Shown piece by piece: positions 8,300 through 14,632 of a stretch of 34,206 nt of DNA. The notes beneath the pieces are model-generated. The model was not told where the DNA came from. It saw only the letters and a list, made by a program, of their open reading frames with translations, and made no database searches. The position numbers were made by a program, and so were the translations under genes. Source of the DNA: an uncultured Clostridiaceae bacterium (GTDB lineage: Bacteria > Bacillota > Clostridia > Clostridiales > Clostridiaceae); assembly GCA_937976175.1 (NCBI GenBank), contig CALJTN010000282.1:1-34206 (forward strand), read 5' to 3'. The stretch's first letter is position 1; every line of letters starts with the position of its first letter.

Positions 8300-8761
8300 T
8301 TATTTTTTTTGTGCCTTTGCTTCTTCATATAATGCTTTAAAAGCTGTTGTTGCAGTAGTTGCACCAGTAACTACATCTACCTTATCTTCATTTAAAGCAG
8401 TCTCAATTAATTTAGCATAAGCTTCTGCAGGAGAAATTTTTGTAACGTCTTTCATCATTTTAGCATATGCTTCATCTTCACTCTTTTTTAAACCATCTTT
8501 ATTAACTTCATCATATTCTATTTTAACAATTTTATCATCTTCATAAGTTAATGATAATTCTGCTTTCCAACCACGCTCGTCAAAATCTGCTGCTGACGCT
8601 GTATATGTTGCATTAGTTTTTTCTGGCGTTGTTGTTTCTACTACTGTTTCCGGTGCTTTAGTTTCAGGTGTTGTAGTCTCTGCTGCTTTACCACATCCAC
8701 TTAAAATCGAAAGTGTCATTACACCAGCTGTTATTATTGAAAGAATTTTTTTCATTTTCAT
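8300..8761 (-). CDS. FMN-binding-domain-like surface lipoprotein
   Basis: 153 residues. Signal peptide with lipobox LSGC (lipidated Cys23), then a low-complexity Thr/Glu/Pro linker (about 28-50) and a small domain ending VDVVTGATTATTAFKAL. The TGAT segment matches the start of the flavinylation motif of NqrC/RnfG-type FMN-binding domains and of the related cAD1-precursor/COG4939 lipoproteins. The residue two places after the conserved Thr is Ala137 rather than Ser or Thr, so covalent FMN attachment is uncertain; T135, T136 or T138 are alternatives. It should be anchored to the outside of the cytoplasmic membrane and may take part in extracytoplasmic electron transfer. No ApbE flavin transferase or Rnf gene is in the window. 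The ATG at 8761 follows AGGGGGT by 8 nt; ATG at 8755 is a less likely start. It has its own promoter. Confidence 0.8.
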   Translation of the reverse strand: MKMKKILSIITAGVMTLSILSGCGKAAETTTPETKAPETVVETTTPEKTNATYTASAADFDERGWKAELSLTYEDDKIVKIEYDEVNKDGLKKSEDEAYAKMMKDVTKISPAEAYAKLIETALNEDKVDVVTGATTATTAFKALYEEAKAQKK

Positions 8762-8809
8762 TATTAAGACCCCCTATTGATAAATAATATTTTCACAAAT
8801 ATCTAGATT

Positions 8810-8838
8810 ATTATACAATTTTTATTGAAAATAGTCAA
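8810..8838 (-). promoter_or_regulatory. Promoter of the FMN-binding-type lipoprotein gene
   Basis: Minus strand TTGACT (8833-8838), a 17-bp spacer and TATAAT (8810-8815). Near-consensus vegetative promoter about 50 nt upstream of the start codon. Confidence 0.75.
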
Positions 8839-8914
8839 TTAATTAGCTTTAAAATAGAGTTTTGTTCATAAAATTCACAAATTTCTTCAAAAATACACCT
8901 ACCACACATTTACC

Positions 8915-9988
8915 TTACTCAACTGTTATTGCATCTCTTATTGCAAAGACCATTCTATATCCTTCTATATTAGATTTGTTTTTTTCTTCTCCATCAATAT
9001 TTCTTGAAATAAATAAATAATAGGTTTCAGAGTAATTATAATTTATAATAGGCGTAACTTTAACATATTTTTTATCAAAACTTACACTCAAGATAACATC
9101 CACTTTATTGCCAAGACTATCTAGAACGTATACTGTATCTCTAGTTATAACTAAATCTTCAATAATTTTGTTGAATTTAATTGTCCATTCTTTATCTTCT
9201 TTTACACTAGTAAAACTTTTTAAGTCTTTCCAGTGTTTGCTTTGAATATTTGAGTCAAGGGTATTGGAGTAGATTTCATTAAATGGCATTGCCACGGCGA
9301 TATTATACTTTGAAGGCGTTCCTAGAACATATTTTACAAGTACCTTATCTCCAACCTTTAAATCCTTAACTGATTTTAAGTTTGATGAATAATAATAGTG
9401 ACTATTGCCTTTTGCATCTAAAACTGTAATATAGATATTTTTTTCTATAGTTTCAATTTTGTTCAAAATTCCTGTTATATCATTCACGCCTATAGGCTGC
9501 TTTATTTTTTCCATAGTAAGATTATTAAAGTTTTGTTCCTTAAGATTTTTAACGGTTATATTGGATGTTATACCTTTTGCTCTTACAACTGTATAAGGAT
9601 AAGTTATAGCTTGTGTTACTATCATATCTTTTGATGGGCTTACCTCTTTAACGAATACATTAGTTCTACCTTCATTATCTTCTATGCCTGTAACTTCAAT
9701 TGAATATCCTCCCGTAGGTTTAGCACCACTCATTACTGCAATATAAACATATCCAGTTGAGTCATCTACCATATAAAGAAACCCTTTTTCATGTTTGTTT
9801 TTATTAATCCTGTCCATGAGTATTTCAGGTGTGTCTTTATGGCTTACTACCTCAAAATTTATTTTGTTAAGCGTAATACTCTGCAAAGGAGCATTACTTA
9901 CTATCTTTGAACTTAAAGCATATACGGAAAGTGATGCAAAGCTAAGTGACATAGTTAATATTAGGCTAAGTACTATATTTCTTTTCAT
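8915..9988 (-). CDS. Secreted PrcB-like protein with Ig-like C-terminal domain
   Basis: 357 residues from ATG 9988, chosen because GGAGGG lies 8 nt upstream and the protein then starts with a clean signal peptide (MKRNIVLSLILTMSLSFASL, cleavage likely after VYA24). The longer frame from 10057 adds an untypical leader. Residues about 70-150 resemble the PrcB C-terminal domain (GYVYIAVMSGAKPTGGYSIE then VVRAKG), known from the spirochaete dentilisin complex subunit and common in clostridial secreted proteins. A middle beta-rich part (about 160-240) has the look of an OB-like or SH3-like region. The end (about 250-357, KFNKIIEDLVITRDTVYVLD and YYLFISRNI) resembles Big_5-type Ig-like domains. It probably acts in the wall or outside the cell. 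No protease partner is adjacent. No lipobox or sortase motif is seen. Function unknown. Confidence 0.75.
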   Translation of the reverse strand: MKRNIVLSLILTMSLSFASLSVYALSSKIVSNAPLQSITLNKINFEVVSHKDTPEILMDRINKNKHEKGFLYMVDDSTGYVYIAVMSGAKPTGGYSIEVTGIEDNEGRTNVFVKEVSPSKDMIVTQAITYPYTVVRAKGITSNITVKNLKEQNFNNLTMEKIKQPIGVNDITGILNKIETIEKNIYITVLDAKGNSHYYYSSNLKSVKDLKVGDKVLVKYVLGTPSKYNIAVAMPFNEIYSNTLDSNIQSKHWKDLKSFTSVKEDKEWTIKFNKIIEDLVITRDTVYVLDSLGNKVDVILSVSFDKKYVKVTPIINYNYSETYYLFISRNIDGEEKNKSNIEGYRMVFAIRDAITVE

Positions 9989-10071
9989 AGTTATTCCCTC
10001 CATTGTTATAAAGATTCCTTTATAGAGTAGACGATAGTAGCCTATATAATGTTTCATAAATTTAAACTATT

Positions 10072-10116
10072 AACAAGAAGAAAAGAGAAATGGCAACCTA
10101 ATGGCTTCCATTTCTC
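10072..10116 (-). terminator. Terminator downstream of the 52-aa gene
   Basis: Minus strand GAGAAATGGAAGCC and GGTTGCCATTTCTC (10085-10116) pair with one mismatch and one G-U around ATTA, followed by TTTTCTTCTTG. It lies 84 nt after the 52-aa gene and ahead of the PrcB-like gene on the same strand. Confidence 0.7.
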
Positions 10117-10200
10117 CTTTTAAAATTTTCTATTATTCTATGACTCATAAGCTACATCTACAGACCTAGTGAGCTCTTCATGAAATCTAGGGATGTATTT

Positions 10201-10359
10201 CTATTTATCAAATAGACCGCCAGTTTTCTTATTGCTTCTACTTGCTTTTCTTTGTTTTCCAATTACTTTATCAGGTCTTGAAATTCCACCCTGCTCAGAA
10301 CTTTTCTTTTTCTTTTCCTCAATAATTTTTTTCATCATTTCAATATTGTTGCTCGACAT
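10201..10359 (-). CDS. Small basic protein of unknown function (52 aa)
   Basis: Minus-strand ORF from ATG 10359 to TAG at 10201, preceded by an optimal AAAAGGAGGA ribosome binding site. The product begins MSSNNIEMMKKIIEEKKKK, then SSEQGGISRPDKVIGKQRKA, and ends SNKKTGGLFDK. It is highly charged with 15 Lys/Arg-rich positions, no membrane segment and a predicted short amphipathic helix followed by a flexible Gly/Lys tail. Small basic proteins like this often bind nucleic acid or ribosomes, but that is only inference. It is a lone transcription unit: 227 nt separate it from the gene upstream and a terminator hairpin follows at 10085-10116. The plus-strand ORF that covers the same place is a shadow. 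Ribosome binding site strength and length make it a probable real gene. Confidence 0.72.
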   Translation of the reverse strand: MSSNNIEMMKKIIEEKKKKSSEQGGISRPDKVIGKQRKASRSNKKTGGLFDK

Positions 10360-10586
10360 AAATTTTCCTCCTTTTGCAGCAAATTAAAGAATGTTATATA
10401 CTATAGAATTTATGCTGTAATTTATAATTTCTACATTTTTATTTTCTACACTCAAATATAACTTGTTATTTTCCCTACTAATCAGTTTATCCTAATTCTT
10501 TTAAAATTTCAATATAATATTACAAGTAAAGAGCACTTTTTTATAAAAATCAATGTTTGACCTACTAAATGTTTATATATGCATAA

Positions 10587-11219
10587 CTATTTAGAGGTGA
10601 TACTATCCAGCTTAGTTAGTACATTTCTATATCCCGGTTTTATAATTTCGTTATTATATAAATCTTCATAGCTTACTTTATTTATATCAAATTCTAATGC
10701 TTTTAAAAAATTGTGGCCATAAAGCTTTTTAATAAACATCTCATAGTCTTCTTTTATTAAATTATGGTGTTTTTTTTCATAGTCATATGCTTTTGTATCA
10801 TTATTTAATTTCTCTATAATTCCATATAATTGATAAATATAACTCATTTCTTTTAAACTAAAAGTTTCCTCTAAAGCTGAAATAGCTTCAGCATAATTTA
10901 AGTTCATAGGTATAGGATAAATGCTGATTTTATTCTTATAGTGAAATTCTTTTAACATCCTTAAACTTTGAAATAAGGTAGTGCATATATCTAATCTAAT
11001 AATGGTGGCATACTCAATAAGCTTAAGAACTCGATTTTGTTCTTGATACTCTCTTCTAGCTTTTTCAATTTTACTTTGTGTTTCAATTGACTTACAAGTT
11101 GAATTTTTATTTATAAACCAACTGAAAATGCCCCCTAAAATAGTTCCAATTATAATAGAAATAGAGGATATCAGTGGAGTTATAAGCTTATCGGGTATGA
11201 GTGCCAATGCTCCTATCAT
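10587..11219 (-). CDS. Membrane-anchored protein of unknown function (210 aa)
   Basis: No family recognised. An N-terminal hydrophobic segment (about residues 12-36, LITPLISSISIIIGTILGGI then FSWFI) looks like a single membrane anchor. It is followed by a Lys/Glu-rich helical region (about 45-70) and a mostly helical cytoplasmic domain. Phage-like or restriction-associated membrane proteins can have this architecture, but nothing around it supports that. ATG 11219 is preceded by GAGGAGGAAA. A promoter (TTGAGG, spacer 18, TATAAT) lies at 11326-11355, leaving a leader of about 100 nt that contains a 14-bp tandem repeat directly upstream of the ribosome binding site. The gene is divergent to ywbE. 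Base composition is like the neighbourhood. No clear terminator follows it. Confidence 0.75.
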   Translation of the reverse strand: MIGALALIPDKLITPLISSISIIIGTILGGIFSWFINKNSTCKSIETQSKIEKARREYQEQNRVLKLIEYATIIRLDICTTLFQSLRMLKEFHYKNKISIYPIPMNLNYAEAISALEETFSLKEMSYIYQLYGIIEKLNNDTKAYDYEKKHHNLIKEDYEMFIKKLYGHNFLKALEFDINKVSYEDLYNNEIIKPGYRNVLTKLDSITSK

Positions 11220-11236
11220 CCCAATTTCCTCCTCAT

Positions 11237-11265
11237 AAAAAGTATTTTCTGAAAAAGTATTTTCT
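11237..11265. repeat. 14-bp tandem repeat in the leader of the 210-aa gene
   Basis: AAAAAGTATTTTCT occurs twice (11237-11250 and 11252-11265), separated by one G. Each copy is itself a near-palindrome. It sits just upstream of the ribosome binding site of the minus-strand gene and could be a protein-binding site or an RNA fold that hides the start. Confidence 0.7.
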
Positions 11266-11325
11266 ACAATATAGTTTCCATAGAAATATATTTTATTCTC
11301 CCACCCTTACATGACTTTTTCACTC

Positions 11326-11355
11326 ATTATAGAAGTGTAGCCATTTACTCCTCAA
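11326..11355 (-). promoter_or_regulatory. Promoter of the 210-aa membrane protein gene
   Basis: Minus strand TTGAGG (11350-11355), an 18-bp spacer and TATAAT (11326-11331). Confidence 0.5.
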
Positions 11356-11373
11356 ATCTTATCAAAATATATT

Positions 11374-11403
11374 TTGACAAGGCTATCATAATTGGGGTAT
11401 TGT
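11374..11403 (+). promoter_or_regulatory. Probable ywbE promoter
   Basis: Plus strand TTGACA (11374-11379), 18-bp spacer, TATTGT (11398-11403). A perfect -35 with a 4/6 -10, about 85 nt upstream of the start codon and back to back with the promoter of the divergent gene. Confidence 0.55.
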
Positions 11404-11487
11404 TTCTATATAAAGTTTATGCAAAAACATTCTTGTAAAATTAAAAGTAGGCTTTAAAGTAATTTTATTGAAGGAGATTATAAAATC

Positions 11488-11703
11488 ATGGATACACAAA
11501 CTAATAATGTAGGTCAAGTTAGAAATAATATATCTATAGGTGCTACCGTTGATGTTATATTAAAAAAAGATCAACGAACAAGTAAGTTAACTAGAGGTGT
11601 AGTAAAGAGGTTATTAACCAACTCAGCAGTACACCCACGAGGCATAAAGGTGATGCTAGAGGATGGTCAAGTAGGTAGAGTTCAAGCTCTTATTTCTAAA
11701 TAA
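11488..11703 (+). CDS. ywbE: YwbE family protein (DUF2196)
   Basis: 71 residues. The conserved core of the small YwbE family is complete: a beta-rich stretch with GATVDVILKKDQRTSKLTRG, then VVKRLLTNSAVHPRGIKVML and EDGQVGRVQALI. These proteins resemble short SH3/KOW-like folds and are widespread in Firmicutes, but their role has not been defined as far as I know; a nucleic-acid-related role is only inference from the fold-like pattern. It has normal family length, a modest AAGGAGAT ribosome binding site 8-9 nt before ATG 11488, its own promoter and a strong terminator, so it is monocistronic. No membrane segment. Confidence 0.92.
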   Translation: MDTQTNNVGQVRNNISIGATVDVILKKDQRTSKLTRGVVKRLLTNSAVHPRGIKVMLEDGQVGRVQALISK

Positions 11704-11723
11704 AAATCAATATTTTAAGTTTT

Positions 11724-11768
11724 AAAATAGTTTACCATTATAATGAATTTAATGGTAAATTATTTTTT
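11724..11768 (+). terminator. ywbE terminator
   Basis: AATAGTTTACCATTA and TAATGGTAAATTATT form a 15-bp stem (one G-U) around a 9-nt loop, followed by a U run to 11768. It lies 22 nt after the ywbE stop. Confidence 0.88.
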
Positions 11769-12117
11769 GTGTTTAAATTTATAAATTTTTATTGCATTTA
11801 TAGTTAGAATCATATATACTTATAAAGTTACCTAGTCCAAATAAAATATTTACAAAATTATAAAAAACTTGCTAATGCATTGCAAAACATCGGATCATTG
11901 AAACCCATAACAAAAGATAAGACATGAATTTTAAAACTTCAATTCTTAAATTCTTACCCTTTTGATTCTAAAATTTCTTAATGAATCCCTTAATAAAAAT
12001 TTTGTTGAATAACGTACTGATAACGCTTATAACATAGCCTAATTTGTTATAACATGATTTACATTTCTACTAGAGGAATAATCAATTAATAATTGTTATA
12101 TGCCTTAGTATACTGGT
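11769..12117. other. AT-rich intergenic stretch without recognised content
   Basis: About 350 nt between the ywbE terminator and the 22-codon ORF. I found no ORF with a ribosome binding site, no RNA gene fold and no repeat on either strand. The last part must carry the promoter of the 22-codon ORF, but no hexamer pair there is convincing. Confidence 0.5.
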
Positions 12118-12131
12118 AAGGAGGTATTTAA

Positions 12132-12200
12132 ATGAAAAAAGATGAATTGTTTGAAATTACAGAAGATGTAATTAATGAATGTCTAGAATGTTTAGACTAA
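12132..12200 (+). CDS. Candidate 22-aa microprotein
   Basis: A very short ORF: ATG 12132, stop TAA 12198-12200. It has a perfect AAGGAGG (12118-12124) with 7-nt spacing, and a hairpin with an eight-U tail begins 8 nt after the stop. The peptide reads MKKDELFEITED then VINECLECLD. It is acidic, with two cysteines four residues apart (ECLEC) near its end and no hydrophobic segment. The exact placement of ribosome binding site, ORF and terminator argues for a deliberate small monocistronic gene of perhaps 150 nt transcript. It could also be a leader peptide, but nothing downstream within the terminator would be controlled by it. Function unknown; conservation would decide. Confidence 0.55.
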   Translation: MKKDELFEITEDVINECLECLD

Positions 12201-12207
12201 CAACAAA

Positions 12208-12255
12208 AAAGCAAATCTATCACTGCTAACGTTCTAGTGAAGGTTTCTTTTTTTT
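12208..12255 (+). terminator. Terminator after the 22-codon ORF
   Basis: Interrupted stem: AAAG, AAATC and TCACT on the left pair with AGTGA, GGTTT and CTTT on the right, around an 11-nt loop, followed by eight T (12248-12255). Confidence 0.6.
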
Positions 12256-12352
12256 ATATAAAAATATTTTAAGAATTTTCAAACAATTAATGATGTAAAT
12301 AGAGGAAATTTACTTTTTATGGAGAATTAGTACTTGAAAGGAAGTGTATAGA

Positions 12353-12535
12353 ATGTTAACTATTTCTTTTATTAGTGGTGAAAAGGAACTATTTGATTTA
12401 AAACAATCTGAATGTGATATGTTTAAAAGTTGGTTTTATAATTTTGAAAACTCTAGACCACATGAGATTAATTCTATGGGTAAAAAATATTTATTTAATA
12501 AAAAGGCAATAGCTTATATTGAGATAGAGCCTTAG
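12353..12535 (+). CDS. Small hypothetical protein (60 aa)
   Basis: No family recognised. I place the start at ATG 12353, 8 nt after GAAAGGAAG, rather than at GTG 12344, which lies inside that ribosome binding site. The product begins MLTISFISGEKELFDLKQSE and ends KKYLFNKKAIAYIEIEP: a short beta-rich protein alternating hydrophobic and charged residues, with one Cys and no membrane segment. The start-to-end pattern, with strands at both termini and a helix with SWFYNFENS in the middle, suggests a compact domain. It stands alone between the 22-codon ORF and the superoxide dismutase gene. Immediately downstream, a short AAGAAA/TTTCTT hairpin with a T run (about 12557-12586) may terminate it. Confidence 0.6.
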   Translation: MLTISFISGEKELFDLKQSECDMFKSWFYNFENSRPHEINSMGKKYLFNKKAIAYIEIEP

Positions 12536-12661
12536 AGTATGCTTTGACACATCAAAGAAATGAATGTTTCTTCGCTTTTTTATATTTTAAATAGCATCGG
12601 TTGTAACATTTCTTATGCCATAACATATTATAATACTAAATTTAAATTGTGGAGGTATAAA

Positions 12662-13144
12662 ATGCATGCTATGGCTCATATACAAGGAAGTACGTTAGCC
12701 CCCAAGCTTACTGGTATGGTTTACTTTATGGATGTTCCAGGTGGCACAGATGTTTATGTGGAAGTTAAGGGCTTGCCATTATATAAACCTGGAACAAATA
12801 AGACCCCACCCATTGGTCCACATGGCTTTCATATACATGAAATTGGAAATTGTAACATGAATGACCCAACAGAACCATTTACTAAAGCCGGTGAACACTG
12901 GAATCCTACCAATCAGCCACATGGCAACCATGCAGGAGACTTACCTGTGCTATTTTCTAATAATGGTTATGCCAGAATGATGTTTTTTACAAATAAATTT
13001 AAGGTTTCAGATATAATTGACAGAGCTGTTCTTATTCATGAAAACCCAGATGATTACCGTACAGATCCAGCTGGTGATGCTGGTAAGCGAATAGGCTGTG
13101 GTGTAATTAAACAAAGTTCTTACCCACTTCGTCCATATATTTAA
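12662..13144 (+). CDS. Cu/Zn superoxide dismutase, no signal peptide
   Basis: Converts superoxide to oxygen and hydrogen peroxide. 160 residues from ATG 12662, selected by GGAGG 6 nt upstream; the frame extends to 12560, but that part has no ribosome binding site and is not family-like. Copper ligands are visible at H57, H59, H79 and H126, and zinc ligands at H79, H87, H90 and D93 (motifs GFHIHE, AGEHWNP, PHGNHAGDLP). The disulfide pair C64 and C146 and the active-site Arg143 (GKRIGCGVI) are present, so the enzyme should be active. Bacterial Cu/Zn enzymes are normally exported, but here neither signal peptide nor lipobox is present, which places it in the cytosol. The zinc loop is shorter than in eukaryotic enzymes, as in other bacterial forms. 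It is monocistronic and ends in a strong shared terminator. In a presumed anaerobe it would serve oxygen tolerance. Confidence 0.92.
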   Translation: MHAMAHIQGSTLAPKLTGMVYFMDVPGGTDVYVEVKGLPLYKPGTNKTPPIGPHGFHIHEIGNCNMNDPTEPFTKAGEHWNPTNQPHGNHAGDLPVLFSNNGYARMMFFTNKFKVSDIIDRAVLIHENPDDYRTDPAGDAGKRIGCGVIKQSSYPLRPYI

Positions 13145-13220
13145 ACATATTACAGCTCCAAAGGTGATGATTTAAAGTGTAGTTTATTATTAAAATCTAC
13201 ACAAAAACCTCTTGCTATAT

Positions 13221-13264
13221 AAAAAATAAAGCGTACTGCAATTAACCAGTACGCTTTATTTTTT
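13221..13264. terminator. Bidirectional terminator between sod and the metallophosphoesterase gene
   Basis: Perfect 18-bp stem, AAAAAATAAAGCGTACTG with CAGTACGCTTTATTTTTT, loop CAATTAAC. A and T runs on either side work in both directions. The metallophosphoesterase stop codon (13256-13258) is inside the stem. Confidence 0.92.
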
Positions 13265-14413
13265 AAACTCTATTTCTATTTGAACAATTTCTGAAGCTGT
13301 TCCTATTCTTATAGGAGGTCCCCAAGTTCCCGCTCCACTTGAAACTACAATATTATATGTGCCTTTACTAAGTAACCCGAAGTCATTCTCAAATATCCGG
13401 CTAGTAATAATATTTGCTGGTAGCAATTGACCTTTGTGAGTATGTCCTGAGAATTGTACATCCACTCCTGCTTTTTCTCCTTCACCAAGATTTGCAGGTT
13501 GATGGTCAATTACAAAAACAGGTAAACTTTTATCTGTATCAGCTAGCAATTCATCTAGTTTTTTTCGTTTTGTCTTAGCATATCTCTCATAGGATAAATC
13601 CTCTCTGCCTACAATGTAAAAACTATTATCTATTTTTACAGTCTTTTCCCTTAATAGATTAAAGCTGGCTGAGTTTTCATACTCATAAGCAATTTTATCT
13701 ACTGCTCCCCCATAATACTCATGATTACCAAATACTGCATAAACTCCATATTTAGAACGTATTTTTTTGAATTCTTCACCCATGTTCTGACTTATAAAAG
13801 GCTCTATATAATCATCAATAGTGTCACCAGCTAGTATTACTATATCGGGGTTTAATTCATTTATCTTGTTTACTATACTTATAAGTCTCTTTTTATTAAC
13901 AATGTCACCAAGGTGCAAATCTGAAAGCATTACAACATTTAGTTTTTTTAACGTTCCCGCATCTTTGTTAATTTTTATTGCATACTTTGTTGTTATAAGA
14001 TTTGTTGCATTGTAAGTTCCACAAACTAATAAAACAGCTACAATCATAAGTGCTCCAATATTAGATATAAAATATATCTTTTGAAGTGTAATAGCACTTA
14101 TGAAGGAAAACCTCGTTATACCCAAAATCAGTTTTACAATATCTATAATTCCTAGTAATATTATAAAATATAAAAAAGCTGCCATCCAGTATCCACCTAT
14201 AATATTAAGGGATTTTTCAAAAAAATGAGGTACTCTATTTTTACCTAGCCTTGCTATTACAAAAGAGAATGCAATAAAAACAAACATTGCCCAATATAAA
14301 TAAACACTGAATTTAGGAATTGCTCTGTTTATAAGTAACCAGCCTTTTCTGCCAACATAAATATTTGCTCCTATAAAAAGAAAAAAAGAAAAGAATATTT
14401 GAAAATAAATCAT
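13256..14413 (-). CDS. Membrane-bound metallophosphoesterase (YkuE-like)
   Basis: 385 residues. Four membrane helices in the first 140 residues (about 4-20, 36-54, 74-98, 112-132) precede a calcineurin-like phosphoesterase domain. Its di-metal ligands are all present: DLH (165-167), GDT (196-198), GNHE (229-232), DHQP (303-306) and GHTHKG (323-328). The fold hydrolyses phosphomono- or diesters. Relatives with this N-terminal membrane part include B. subtilis YkuE-like proteins and lipid or cell-wall phosphatases, but the substrate is unknown. The catalytic domain follows the last helix directly, and its side of the membrane cannot be set with certainty. ATG 14413 has TTGGAGGAAA upstream. The gene is convergent with sod and divergent from the amylase gene. 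Confidence 0.88.
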   Translation of the reverse strand: MIYFQIFFSFFLFIGANIYVGRKGWLLINRAIPKFSVYLYWAMFVFIAFSFVIARLGKNRVPHFFEKSLNIIGGYWMAAFLYFIILLGIIDIVKLILGITRFSFISAITLQKIYFISNIGALMIVAVLLVCGTYNATNLITTKYAIKINKDAGTLKKLNVVMLSDLHLGDIVNKKRLISIVNKINELNPDIVILAGDTIDDYIEPFISQNMGEEFKKIRSKYGVYAVFGNHEYYGGAVDKIAYEYENSASFNLLREKTVKIDNSFYIVGREDLSYERYAKTKRKKLDELLADTDKSLPVFVIDHQPANLGEGEKAGVDVQFSGHTHKGQLLPANIITSRIFENDFGLLSKGTYNIVVSSGAGTWGPPIRIGTASEIVQIEIEFKK

Positions 14414-14569
14414 TTAATTATATTTCCTCCAAACTTAGTTATTTAAGATTAATCTTTGGTTCTTTAACTGCTCTAATTTGTCTAATTATACTAAACATTG
14501 GCATTTAAGTCTATGTACAATTATAATATTTACAAGTTTTTTTATTCGAATATTAGCTATATATTTTAA

Positions 14570-14607
14570 TGCAACCGATTGCATATATTTGTGTAACATA
14601 TTATAAT
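14570..14607 (+). promoter_or_regulatory. Amylase promoter with LacI-type operator over the -35
   Basis: Operator TGCAACCGATTGCA (14570-14583). Its right half forms the -35 TTGCAT (14579-14584), followed by a 17-bp spacer and a perfect TATAAT (14602-14607). The layout is the same as at 34089-34126 and nearly the same as at 23129-23165, which points to repression by a LacI-family protein, most simply the MalR-like regulator at 18262. Confidence 0.85.
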
Positions 14608-14632
14608 ATAAGTATATGAAGGGGGTAACTAT

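Noticed and set aside
10193-10387. Plus-strand 64-aa ORF
   Set aside because: Hydrophobic Leu/Phe/Ile repeats arise as the complement of the Lys-rich 52-aa gene; no ribosome binding site upstream.
11769-12117. Riboswitch or structured RNA in the long intergenic region
   Set aside because: No GC-rich conserved core or multi-stem layout was visible; sequence is uniformly AT-rich.
12594-12606. Operator-like GCATCGGTTGTA upstream of sod
   Set aside because: One base is missing in the left half and TTGTA replaces TTGCA. It does not overlap a -35 with a proper -10, so it is probably chance.
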